Positions 1-13,600 of a stretch of 64,000 nt of DNA are shown here, piece by piece. The DNA is taken from contig JAWQUS010000009.1 of NCBI GenBank assembly GCA_036365455.1, positions 2,696,001-2,760,000 of the forward strand, given 5' to 3'. A model generated the notes under the pieces. The model ran no database searches. It was not told the origin of the DNA and saw nothing but the letters and a program-made list of their open reading frames with translations. Origin of the DNA: Macrosoma leucophasiata (lineage: Eukaryota > Arthropoda > Insecta > Lepidoptera > Hedylidae). Within the stretch, counting starts at the first letter, position 1. Every line of letters begins with the position of its first letter. Both the position numbers and the translations under genes were made by a program.

Positions 1-3000
1 CGTAAGAGAGCGACTGAAAGACAAAATTGTAAGCGGCTTCCATAGTGACAAATGACGAAAACCATGTTAATTATCATCACATATTTGACCTAAAGCCGTA
101 TACAGAAAGTAAGCTGGCAGCCGGCGCCGATCTACCAGTGCTTATTGGAACCAGCCAGCGCGAGTAATCTGCGCTGGGAATAGGCGCAGTTTCTTTATAC
201 ACAAAGCAGCAAGTACAAAACCGGCGCCGAACGGCTCCGCTCCGACAGGCTTCAAAACGCGCTGGTCAGCGCTAGAACCGCCGTTTGCGCATTAACTACT
301 GCGTAGAACACGCATTATTCCTTGTCAAATAAAAAAACAAGTCCCGGCTTCAACATGCTGTCTTTGTGGGGCAATGAAACGACGCCGACAGGCGCTGGTA
401 GCTTTCTTTTTGTATGACTTTACTAGTTTTCCCGGCAAACCTCGTAGGTATCACCGATTGCCGGTTTGAAATATATTTTACGATTACAATCTATATCCAT
501 ATTCTCCATACCTACCAAACAAAGATATTAGATCAACCAAATATAGAATCTGCAGAGACCGAAAAAAAAATTTTTTTTAAGCAGCATCAGTTAGGTTGTA
601 GGTTTCCAGGAAAATGTTTGAATGGTCGCAGTATTTCTTAGTTATAATTTTTGGGAGCTATTCCCTCCTCCAGTTTTCTGATTAGCCGCCGTTATGTATG
701 TTTTCGTAATTTCTGATGCAGATACCTTTGGAGTGGTGTACAGACCTTTGTTTGTTGTGTAGTTGTATAAACATATTATTATTTCTTCACTTCCAACGAA
801 TGTGAACTTTACGACACAAAACTACATTAATTTTAAAATTGCCGGATAATTTTGTGCAATGTTTTATTTTAATAGCAAATTGATACGTATGGATAGTGAT
901 CAAATCTAGTTATCAATCCCAAATAAAAGAAAATCTAAAATTATTTGTACGTAAATACTTTAATGATTGCAATATACACACAGTCATACATTATTTACAG
1001 TCACAAACAATTATTGTACTTAACAAAATTGTGCTTCATTCGATATATTCGTAAGGACAAAACACAATTGTTCTTTGGTATGAAATAAATATAAAAAAAA
1101 ACAAATTTAAAATAAAACATAATATTCGTAAACAATAAATAAACCAATTAAGACTACTCGTTCCTGTCTTTTAGTAGAACAAATAAATAATACAGTATTT
1201 TTACCATTGTCACTTTGTACTCTTCTATGTTGACTACCTTAATGACTAGTCATGACTATAAATTATATTAGTTAGATTTTTATCTTAAATAACGCGAAAA
1301 CCGTTAACCTATCCTTGTAGGTACATTTGCCGATATAATTAGACTAGTTGATGGCGACACGAAAGCAGACAATCCGCTGCTTTGCTCAAAGTTTATCCTA
1401 AGACATATATCATCAAACATCCATCGACTGCGAACAAGGCTCGGACTGGGACAGTGGGAGACCATCCGCGAGCCGCTAACGATTATTGTTCCTTGAAAAC
1501 GTGAAGTGTTCACAAATGTTACGTATTTTAACAAAGAACGAAACACAATCTCTATCGATCTGCAACTACCAAAATGGTCCGGGCCTTGTCAAACAAACCT
1601 GGTCAAGTTTCAAGATTCATCCGTCAACGTAGAATATGTAATATGTTAAACACTTTAATTATTAATTCAGCTAGTTAATTATATTACATTTTTTATATTA
1701 CATTATATAATTATTGTGTTGTAATCCAACACCGGTTCGTTATATTCGCGTCCGATATTCGATACGATCGTTCAATAGACTAGAATGATTCGCTAGGGAC
1801 TCTGTGGACTAGAATAGTGTTCGTAACTAACATTAAGAAATAAATTAAACAAACAACAACACGGACTTAACAATAGGCTTAATAAATTAATATAAATATT
1901 AAGGAATGTAATTTACATGAACTCATTTGCTTAGCTCGTACATTATAGGGTCCGCACTCACAAGCACGGCATAAAAATAAACGCGACGTGGCAATGAAAA
2001 AAAAATATTGCACAAATCCGAGGTCCCGTTATTGCTGTAAATCTCACGAAACAATCGTACAATTAATGAGACCTCAACAGTGATTTGTAAAAATAAATTA
2101 ATAAGTTAATAAACATAAATAAATTAAATGAGAGAACCCATCACATGGCATTACTGTGATCAGATGAGATCACTGGACATTGAACTACTTAATTAATATA
2201 TTGCCGCCGCAAAGGCGACTACACTCGGCTGTTCTGTAACACTCAGACTTACAAATACGCTTTTTATAACTTTACAAATTCATATCATTATACACATTAG
2301 GGTCGTCACCTGCATTTCAACTCAGTACATTTGACTCTATCTAATGTATAATGTCGGGTTCAGTGTTGACAGAGTACGACCCTAATATTGAAAGATGAAA
2401 CCTTACATTGTTAATATTGAATTAGTGCAGTGGTCGCCGCACCGGTCCATGGTCGCTATAGACTTAGGTGCACTATGCTACACAATATTCAAGATTGATA
2501 TAATTAGCAACATTCATATAATTTAAAAATATTTGAACAACCGTACCCATACTGATGTGTTACGAACAGCTTATCATTCAACAACAAATTCTCACTCAAA
2601 AGTACTAAATTCCGACGTGACTCGTAACGAGTTTCACTATTTACACGCATTTCCATTTGAGTAGGCCGCTCTCCTGGTAACACTATTCACATGGTAACAC
2701 TCAGTTCTGTGTTGCAGACAAGTCTCCTACAGTTTTATAAAATTGATAAGACATATCTTTTGGTAAATGTGAAATCATTGTAGTATGCCAATAAAATATA
2801 TCGGAAGCTCAAGTAATAAGTAAGTTTGAAGATACGAGAAAGATAGTAGTTATATTCAAATATAAATTTGGCCAAATATTCCATGTCAAATTGCATCTTA
2901 TACCCCTAATGCAGTGAAATTTAGTTATTCATCTTCTTCAGGCAGTGAATATTTAAAATTGAGTTAATCCTGTTATGTAATCAATACCATATAACTCACT

Positions 3001-4441
3001 CTTATCGGTATTTTTTTTAATTACAATGTGCAACATTTTTTCATAAAAATAACAAATGTACACAGCTCCGTCTCTGAAATTTACCGTTGCCGATATTTTA
3101 TAATTGCAACAGGGAACTACTATCACTTCTTGACAAATTCATCAGGTATTATCAACAATGAGATTATACCTCCACCAATCCGCATCGGAGCAGCGTGGTG
3201 GAGTAAGCTCCAGGCCTCCTCCAAGAAGGGGAGAGACTCGTGCCCAGCAGTGGGACGTATCAAGAGTTGCCATCATTAACAAGATTATACAGGTGGTGGG
3301 TAGGTGAAGCCTGTCAGAGATTAGGCATCAGCAACCAGCCGCTACGGCGAATAAGGCTGCTAGGAGAGTAGTGGGCGGGCCTCGCTGCCGCATGCCGGCC
3401 GCGAGTGCGTTAGGTGCAGTGTGGCGAGGCGGCGGCCACCAGGCTCAGTAGCTAGGAGTCCGCAACCACGGCGTCGCGTTCTGTTTTCACTTGTTGCTGG
3501 AAAAAATATACATCAATGCTATTTACAAAGCTACTGGCTTCGGTGACAAAGTGGTTGCAAATCAAATTGCAGTCTTCGTGAATTCCGAGTCAACAATTTG
3601 TTATTGATATGAAATGAGAGCTAAAAATAAGCACTGCAAGGGCCAAAGGTGCGTGCGGTGTCGATCTTAGATTATTTGCTTCTGTGCCAGAAATAACGAA
3701 TCAAATATTACCTCCCATACACCATAGGGCTGAATGAGAGACGGGGTAACCAATATAGGATTTTTAATATCGTCAGGTTGAGTTATTTTTTAATTAGCAG
3801 ATAGGTATTCATTTATTACACCATCTATTTGCCGCTTAATTTTAATTAATTAAAAACAATTTTATTACTTTGAAATCCAAATTGACAAGTGTGGTGGTAT
3901 CTATAAATCTCGACCTCTGCCAACACTTGTAATGTATGGCAGATCAGTCGGTCAACCGAATTGCGCTAATCAAATATTTTGGAACGAAGTTCCTTATCGC
4001 GCGGTACGCTGGCTAAGGGGGCTACGCGAGCGTCTCGAAAAATCCTTACGACACTTTTGGTATAGTGCGAAGCGCTCGGAGAGGGGCAGGCCGAGTATAG
4101 GATTCGACTTATTCGTTCTCTCCCTCTCTCTCTCGACAGTGACGAACTACACGACGCACGCTGCTGTGTATGCGTTCAATATTTTGTCGTGTTCGTGTGT
4201 ATGTGGTTTAGTTATTTTTTAAAATAAACAATGGATCGTGAAAGTGATTCATTAGAAGTTGAAGAGGAACTTCTTTCCAATCGAGTGTCCCACATGTGAC
4301 ACCTCATGACAGTTTTTTAATACATAATTCCAATAGAGTGGCACTTAAATGCAATAACGCGGGACAAACAGCGTTCTGCTATAATGTCACAGCCGCGATC
4401 GCCATGCTGAGTGGTTTAATGATTACGACACACTTAACTTT
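1..4441. other. Flank without recognised gene
   Basis: This AT-rich stretch lies downstream of the ewg stop codon. I see no ORF with protein-family motifs. Positions 3171-3285 hold an antisense fragment of an interspersed repeat found again near 55800. Minus-strand AATAAA-type hexamers occur about 575 bases or more past the ewg stop, for example near 3861, but none is convincing as the gene's polyadenylation site. Part of the region may be ewg 3' UTR. Confidence 0.5.
3171..3285 (-). repeat. Lepidopteran-type interspersed repeat fragment
   Basis: The segment is the reverse complement of part of 55798-56140. Both share the motif CCACGCTGCTCCAATGCGG in forward or near-identical reverse form, followed by a 'cccactgctgggcac' motif. 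It is probably the remnant of a retrotransposon tail. No coding potential remains. Confidence 0.6.
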
Positions 4442-4699
4442 CTAGATGTTATCGATCTTTGAGGGAGGGAGGGAGGCTTTTGTCCGGCAGGAATGACGAT
4501 GATGGCATATGCAGAGGTATATTTCAGTCTCGGGTGAAGAGCGGCGCGTGTGATGCGGTACCATGGCCTTGGTGAGCACGGTGGCGTCCTTGAGGCTGAG
4601 CACCTGCAGCACCTGCGCGTCGCCGCCGCCCTGCAGCATGACCTGCGCCACGCCGCCGCCCATCGACAGCGCCTCCAGCGTCTCGCCGTTCTGCTCCAC
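4442..4699 (-). CDS. ewg: ewg last coding exon (3' end uncertain)
   Basis: After acceptor tgtgcag it encodes VEQNGETLEALSMGGGVAQV, MLQGGGDAQVLQVLSLKDAT and VLTKAM. It then reads through a less protein-like tail to TAG at 4442. A GT at 4561-4560 right after the last Met codon could be a donor to a further exon outside or near the window edge. The first 46 codons are well supported by GC content and Gln/Val/Leu-rich character. The rest is uncertain. Confidence 0.7.
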   Translation of the reverse strand: MEQNGETLEALSMGGGVAQVMLQGGGDAQVLQVLSLKDATVLTKAMVPHHTRRSSPETEIYLCICHHRHSCRTKASLPPSKIDNI

Positions 4700-7600
4700 C
4701 TGCACACCTCACGTCTCACTCTACCTGACCACCTCACGTCTCACTCTACCTGCCCTTCGTCAGACCACACCGGTCTGCAAACCTACACCTGCGCGCGACA
4801 GCCTGACTTCCCATTTGTCCTAATTTAATCTTTCTGTGCTTTCGTACCGCGTAAGAGAGCAATAGCATCGACAACCGGCAAAAAAATAAAAGACACAAAC
4901 GAGGACAAAAGAGACTAAGTTATGCCGTCGAACCCCTGCTGTTTTGTTGTATGTACTTGTAAACTTTTGCTAATCGGTAGGTCATCCAAAAACATTGAAA
5001 ATTAGACTTTAATACCGTAAAAACGAGGTACCGAAGAGTCAGACCGACCTTTCTTCGATAGATTTGAATGCAGCTTTACACAGTTTAGTCGGAGAATACG
5101 TAATAATACTACATATAGAATGGACAATGGACACTTCCGACGTCCCGCCCGATTTGCCTGCATCACTCAACCCCTTCCCCTCTTATGGGTGACGGTTGGT
5201 ATTTTGTAGGTGCGCATGTAAATACACGTCACTGATTGATGTCTGTGTAATAGAAACCAAATTAAACGTTTGTATGGAATTTTGGCGGAGTGTCCGCGGT
5301 GTGGTTTAGTAGAATATCTCCTTTCAATAAAATTAGCTACATTTAATTTACACTTTAAATTCTAACTTTCAAATAAAACAGACAGGCAAATTCTACAAAA
5401 AAAAAATACAAAAGAAGAAAAACAACTTATTATATAAATATTAAGAGCATTATCCACGAATCACGACGTAAGACAGAAATCTCAATCAGTTGGAAAACTA
5501 CTAAATTATACTGTACCTACATAATAATCAAACGTGTTCGTCATTTTGACGTATTTTATAGCAGCAGAATATTTGGCAGCGCCACGGAGTTTAATTTGTT
5601 CATCGGAAATATCGTGATACGTGGAATGCTGACAATTAAAAAAATAAAGAAAACAAATACACACCTGGCTAGAGCGACACAACGTGCATTGCAACTCAAA
5701 CAAGCTCGTAATAAAACACACAAAAACAATACATCACACGTTTATTGCACGCAAAAGACAGCAAGCATTTTTCACTACTGCATATTTATGTAGAGATCAC
5801 AACTTTAATACTTAATAAACAAAGACCTAAACCTTGTTAATATCAACAAGGTTTTTCAATTGTTTTATAAAAATTAATAGGAATTTGTTCATCACGAAAT
5901 TCAATGCAAAATAAAAACTATGTCTGGAATCATGACATTCTCGTGAAAGCGACAAACACACATACACATTATTGATAAGGGACCGTCCATAAAATACTTC
6001 ACGCTAAAATAAGCCTTTTCCGACGCCCTCCCCCCTATTGTCACGCCGTGTCACACTATCTGTGACCTCCCTAAAATATTACGTCACAAAAACAAAGACC
6101 CTATGCCTTTTCCGATCCCTTCCCCCTATTGTCACGCTCTCTGTGACCCGCCAAATATATAACGGCACAAAAACTAAGACCTCCCACCCTGAATATATCA
6201 TTTTTTAATTCAGGAATAATCTAACAAAATATTAATTTAAAAAAAAAATGGAACTGCGAACGTCTCGTTGCCGTGTACTACCCCTCCCTTTTTTTTAATG
6301 TAATAATAGTGGGAACAAGCATGCAGTTTACATTGATGGTAAGTGATGACTGCAGCCTATAGACACCCACACAATGACCAGAGGTTAAAATGCAGATGCG
6401 TTGCCACTCCTGAGGCTTAAGGTGTTATGTCTCTGTGCCGGAAATTAGAGGGCCATATATTACCACCTGACCGGAACAGATAGTGCAGAACACTACCATT
6501 TAGCGGCAAGTATATTAGGTAATGCGGTGGTGCCTTCGCCCGCGAGCTTTGTCACTGGAGCTCTACCACCCTTCTGTCACATTTCGTCACGTTCAGTGAA
6601 ACCCCTCCCCCCTTGTATGCGAACGTACCTTACGGACGGCCCCTAAGTGCACACACATGTTCTACACATCATAACATAAAGAGATCAGTGCCGATATGTA
6701 GCCACTCCTGGCGCCTTAGACATTTTGCCTCTGTGCAGCAACAATCAAAGTAAATTTACTCATCACACACATTTTAATACCCGAGTCGTTGCGTGATATT
6801 ATTTTCGATTTTTTATCGCAAACAGTTTCGCTTAACGACCCGGTGTTAAAATGTGTGTGATGAATGTTAAACGTTATAATGTAACACTCGACGAAATAAT
6901 AGAATTCAGCAAAGAATTTTAAAAAATACGAATTAAAGTTCATGTGTGTGTGTGTTATTTCAATATTTTAGTGCAATAACGATAGGCAACATTAAAAAAG
7001 GATATTTTTTTATATAAATTATTTAACAATACTATCAGGTCACTGAAGTTCATGCATGTGAAGTCAATAAAAATTCAAGGGATTGTTTATTTTTACAGTT
7101 TCTGTTTAGTTTACAACGGGGCTCTACACAATAGATCTATTATTTTAGATAAAACAAGAAAAAACGGAATTGGGCAGAATTTTAACTGACTAAACTTAAA
7201 ATTAAAAACACATAAGTAAAATATAAAAAAGCAATAACAACTAGGAGCTTATAGTAAAACAAATGGCAATCAAGCATTGGGAAATCTCTCGTCTGATCCA
7301 CATTGATAACAACATTGTGTAGTTATTTCTTGATAATTATTTAAAATGAACTTAACCTAATTCAAATAATATTATGGTAATTGCCAACGTAAATGAAAAT
7401 TATAACTTGTGGTGCAAACATATCTCACAAACAATTTTATTTCATTGAAATTTTATTATTTTTAGACGAGAGATTTCATTTGGTAAATTAAAAACAAAAT
7501 TAAAATTTATTATTTTTCGCCTATCAAACATTAAAGACTAGGAAGGCGAGCTTTCGATAACATAACATAAGCCACACAAGCTAAGATCGTGTGAATAATA

Positions 7601-10600
7601 TGCACAATTAAAAATAATTGGAGTGAAGAAACACCTAATATAGCTATTTCTTCTTTCTTAAGTCTTTAAATAAACTTTCTTAAAACTTCAAGTTATAGAA
7701 AGTCGGTAGTTAAAATCATTAAGTTTAATAATATTTTTTATGCTACAATATAAAAATGTAATTCAAGCTAATTAGCGTTAGCACTATATCGGAGATCTAT
7801 ATCATTTAGCATCATTATTACATTACCGAACCGGTACACTATATTTTAGTGGAAATTAAACTTCCAGGATCTGTTTCTTTGAGTCCATTTAAATATAAAT
7901 AAAATCATATAATATATGATAGGGATATCTATTATTCATAATGTATTAGGTGTAGCAAATTGAGATAACACATTAAGATTTATTGCACACCACTAAATGG
8001 ACTCTTATTTTATTTCATTCAATAAAATCTGAGCTTTATAATAACAAAAAGTTTTAAACATATCACTTTAATCACAATGTCTTACATAAAAAATAACTTA
8101 AAATAAATGGCACGGACATTATTCCTGCTTCTTTGGGGTAGCAAAATTAGTAACTTCTTAAAAACTCTCTTCTAAAAATGTTTTGTATTTCATACAATTT
8201 GCATTAGGTATTAAGTTTGTGTAGTTAAAAAAATATAATTCTTCATAAAGCATTTTAAATAAAATAAATTAATCTTTCCTAAGTCATAACACAAAACATA
8301 AAGACAAAAAAAAAACATGCATTGGCTTCAAGTTACAAATAATAATACATAAAAAACTATTTAGACTTTCTTGGACAACAAGACATCACAACATAATTGC
8401 AAAGCAGTAAATACATTTTAGTAATATTTATACTACTTGCAATCAAAAATAATATTATTCTTTGGGGCCGTTCAAGTATTACGTAAGCAGATTTATTACA
8501 ATTCTTTACCCCCCCATCCCCCCTGTCAGCAAAAGTAAGCAAAGCTCTTACCCCCTCCCCCATGCTTACGTAAACATTTTTCAATTAATGTATTGTTTTT
8601 TTTTATATTATAATTATAATTTTAAAAATAAGAAAATAGATTTAGGATAGAGATTAGATTTTACTGATGTAATAAGTAAATAACTACCGATGACGTAATC
8701 ATCATCTAGACTCCCCTACCCCCCATGTCATCCAAAATAAGCAGAGCAAAGACGCCCCCGCCCTCCCATAGTGCTCACGTAATACTTGAACGGCCCCTTT
8801 GGGTGAAACAACTCATGAGATTTCATATCTTTCACCATAAAATTGGCCTCGCAAATGATGTTACCTATCGCGCAAAAACTTATAAAGTGCACATGCTGTG
8901 AGTGCGTGTCTATACGCACATAAAATAATATGATACAAGCAAGGATTTCATCATAGGTCTTCTCTAATCTGTGAAATTACCTAAGTTTATAATATATTGA
9001 TACCTGAAGTCGTGTAGTGTGACTGTACTCATGAATTAGCGCGATAGGTAAAATACATAAAACAGCTCGTTGGCAAACGAGTCATTGTGTGACCGTGTGC
9101 GCATGGGCCGATGCATCAAAACGTCAATACAAAACGTAAAGAATTTAACTAACAGGAGGCGCCATGCGTACGAATCGCGGCACATATAAGTCTCGTTTCG
9201 TATTGTAGGGCGAGAGACTGGTAACACGTTAACATTCGGACACGTCAGCACACACATTTAATAAAACTAACAGGGGTCGCCCCGTACATGCGCCTCTTGT
9301 CAGTTACGTGCTCTACGGTCCGATAGGCGGAGGGTGCTGGCTAAGAGGGCCGGTCTATCAGAATGGTGGTAATAAACGAATGAACAGACTAAGCGGCCGA
9401 ATGCAGCCGGAGAGGTCGGAGGGTGCAGAGGGGGCGAGGGGGACGGTGGGGATGGCGAGGGGGACGGTGGGGATGGCGAGGGGGGCAGTGAGGAGGGCGA
9501 GGGGGGCAGTGAGGGGGGCGGACCTGGACGATGGGCGTGACGCAGACGCTGCCGTCGCCGTGCGTCATGGAGGCCACCATGGACTGGTACACGGAGGCCG
9601 ACACCGGCACCGTGATCACACCCGACACCGACACCGGGTACCCTGCACACACAAAGAATATAGATGACAAATAAAACGAATCAAAGCGATTTCGTTGCGG
9701 TAGTAAGTCACTATTATTTCAAGAGACTCTTAGAATTTTAAAATGTGACGAAAAAATGTCTACAGACTAGTTATTATTTTCGAAACTTCTTTAACAAAAG
9801 TCATAAGTAAGTATTGAATGTCAGATTATATTTTCAACCATAAAACTATCGAAACACACCACACGTCCGTTCGATACATGTATAATATTCTTTCATGTCA
9901 AATAGTAAATAACTACGACAAACAAACAACCATTCTAATTATTTTTTTGAGTATTTTCTCCATGATTCTACGTATTTTTTTCTATCTTTTGATAAAGTGT
10001 ACAAGGCACGGGACCATTTTTTTTTTTTTATGTCGGGCTTTGTGTAGGCGGCCTGTCTCGAGACGGCACTAGTCTACTTCACCGGGCAATCGGCGAGCGC
10101 AGAAGGCGCTCCAGCCTAGCAAAAAAGTTAGCGCAACTAAGGGTGACCCATGCGGGTCCGTGCCTCGGCTTAGGGCGTTGCGGAGGGACATATGAGACAT
10201 ATGCGATTATGGGCGGTGCAACTTTCGCTCTACTCCATTCGGTTGGTGATAACCGGAATGTCATCGGCCTCGCGGGGCCGGAGATAGGGTCGGGATGAGG
10301 GGCGGGCGCGGCGCGAAACGCGTCGGCGCGTTGTATTATTGGCGGTTTGTGCAGTGTGATTCTGTAAATGATTGTTCATAGCGGCGATGGCCAACGTGGT
10401 CTCATCGTCCGGATCTTTTAAGACGTTCCTTGGACGTCTCCTTTTGGCGCGATCAAAAGGAGTGTAAATCGCGGCCGCTCTGACCAGCGGATTCGGGTGG
10501 TGACTCGCCCGATCGAAATAGCGAGCTGAAGCTCGCTTCATAAACTGCCGGATGGTAGGCAGATTTGCGTCAATGTGCAAGTTTTTATTACATACGTACC

Positions 10601-13600
10601 AAGGCGCGCCTACGGCTCTACGTAAGAATCGATTCTGCAAAGTTTGAAGCTTATGTAATATTGTGTTTTTCGCGTGGGCGAATACCGGGGACGCGTAACA
10701 TAGTATGGGCCTTATGCAGGACGTATAGGCACGGAGTTTGTTCCGGGCCGATAGCTTGCTCTTTTTGTTTAATAAACAATGTAATTGGGACAACACGAAT
10801 GCAGCCTTTGCGCGCGCTGCTTTTACATGTGCTAGCGAAGGTCAGATGCCGATCAAGCGTCACTCCTAAGTATTTGATTTTGTCCATCCAGGGGATAGGC
10901 TCGTGAAACATAAGGACTGGGGCTACGTTAGGTCTGGGAGCGCGGTCCCGTAGCAACACACAGGAGGTTTGTAAATTTCTTAAACATACAATTCCCTCCC
11001 AGGGTCGGTACTTTCGAGAGTTGGCAAGCCCAGGGCTGCTACAGCCTATCTGTATTGCTGCTGACATTGTCAGCTGTCATATTTTTATGTCGATTTGTAG
11101 CTCCTTAAAAAGTAGTATTGATAATCTGATTGATATTCTCGTTTTCGTAGGTGATAAGCAAGCGATAATGGTAGATTATTTCGATTATTGTTTTTTTTTT
11201 TTTTATTATTATGGCATCGCTAATACGCATATTGCCAGTGTCAAGTAAAACGATATTTCGTATTTATTTAAGCAGCGTCAAAGTTAGTATAATAGGTAAG
11301 TATCAAGTATAATATGTCAGTCAAGTGAGTTACAGTCAAGTTATTCGAGTAGAGCGACGGCTACGTTACCAGAACATTTACAATGAAGTTTTGGAGGCAA
11401 CCTGAAAGGTCGTGTTTTCGCACTGTTATTCTATTTCACTATACACGGGCACTGTAATAAACCTATATCAAACAAAAGGCCACCAACTTTATTCAATATA
11501 ACTTAAAAATACACCAAGAAAATGAAATAAAATAAGAGCACCATACGCCTCTTACAAGGTTCCCGCCAAAACTCCGTCGATTATTGTTATTCAGTTAAAG
11601 TAAAAATCGACTTTAAAATTTGACAGCAATGACAATGACGACAGCAATTTCGATAGGCGGTCGCACCCTTCGGCGTCGGGTCGGCGGCGTACCGTGTCCG
11701 TCCTCGCCGGTGAGTATGAGCTGTCCGTCGTGGTTGAGCGTGGCCTCGGCGACGGCGTTGAGGTCGACGGCGACGGCCGACTCGCCGTCGATGGTCTGCA
11801 CCACGCTGCTGCCGCCCTCGCCGCTGTGGATCTGAACGTACACGGCACTTGTACTGCACGATCTGCTTTAACTAATATTTATCGAGATACCACCTCTGCC
11901 AAAACGACGTGTGACGAATTTCTCGCTTCCCTTCAAAATGGTCGAGGAGAGTAATTATTTGAAAATTTTAATTTGATTAATAATTATTATTACTCCAAGT
12001 AATTCGCTATAGGAAGTTTGTAAACTGACAATGCAAAAGTGTCCTTGTAGACCAATTTGAAATAAAATATTTGAGATTGAGTTTAATAGTAGTAACAAAC
12101 GTCCGGATTTGGTACGGAGCGGACCGCGGATTCTGTACGCTCCGAAACAAATTTGGCCGTGAGTCCGGGAGTTTGGGAGTCCGGCGGACATAATGGGGAC
12201 GATGACTAGTTCTTTTTTTATTGTAATTACAAAAATACAATAAATATTGTATTTGAAACGTCTATTCAATAGCTTATGATTTTAAAGATATAACGCTTTT
12301 TTTTTTAATATTTTATGGAAGTGGCAAACAAGCATGCAGTTCACATTGATGTTAAGTGATGACTGCAGCCTATAGACACCCACATGAAGGCCAAGGCCAA
12401 AATGCAGATGCGTTACCACCCCTGAGGCCTAAGGTGTTTTGCCTCTGTGTCGGAAATTACAGGGCCGTACATTACCACCTGACCGGAACACGATAGTGCT
12501 GAACACCATTTAGCGGTAAGTAAATTAGGTAAGGCGGTGGTGCCTACGCCCGCGAGCTCCGTCACTGGAGCTCTACCACCAGTGACGCTTTTAAAAACCT
12601 TGCGAGTTTTTTTATTCGCGTTTTTCCTCAATATTAATAACGGTAGCAGATAGACGCTTAAATTTTTACAGAATATTAAGTTGTCTTGTTCTGTGACCTT
12701 TCATATTAAATAAAAATTAAATAAAAATAAAGTAAATACTAAAGGAATAATACTATACAACAAACGGCAAATTTTTAAGCAATATTTTTGTACGGAACCA
12801 TTCGTGCGCGAGTCCGCCTCGCAAAAGGCCGGTTTTTTATCAACAAAACGACGTTCGGTTAACTTCTCATAAGGTGAAAAGTGAAGATGTAACAGAAAAC
12901 AGAGCAATAACCTGGAAGTGACTCAACGTAACTTATTATTTACTCTAGACTGGAAGAACTAAGCCTGGGATGCACCGCGATATAATCATGTTAGTGTTGT
13001 AACATTTCACATCCTTCTCTCACTTTAACAGATTTTTTGAAGTTAGAGAAGGATGTGAAATGTAATGAAATGTTACAATAACTTCAACAAATATCTTGGT
13101 GCAACCCAGGCTAAGTTCCTTTTGTTTCTAATTAAATAGTGTTTTATTTATACGCACGACTTGCGCGGTGGTGCCGTCGGGCAGCGTGATGATGGGGCTG
13201 TTGGGGTCGACCTGGATGAGCGACACGGTGCCGTCCGGGTTCGTGATGGTCTGCAGCACGGCCGGCGCGTACCCCGACATCTGCACGTTCAATATTTATC
13301 CATATTATTTTATTACATATGATATCCGGTATCCAGCTTGTCCTAATATTCGGCCGGATACGGGATAATAATTGTCAGTGTCCAGTATCCGGCGCCGGTC
13401 TTGTAGCTCGCCGAATATCCGATATCCGACTAACCCACTATCCGTTTTATCTCATTCTCATTTTCAATTGAAACTTCAAACTGTCTCACCGAGTATATCG
13501 ATATAGTGAGTGAAAGAAAATAAAAATAACAAATATACATTAAATGCTCGGTAAGCAAGCACGTACTTCACGCCTATTGTACTGTGTTAAGTTCTCTTTT

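Noticed and set aside
4423..4828. Arg-rich and other frames around the last ewg exon
   Set aside because: Alternative frames of the same GC-rich exon, with no recognisable domain.
9300..9670. Overlapping long frames on both strands
   Set aside because: They are shadows created by the GC-rich ewg exon 11 and its minisatellite. Only the exon frame has family motifs.
10565..10906. 113-codon plus-strand frame
   Set aside because: Antisense shadow of the LINE reverse-transcriptase remnant.
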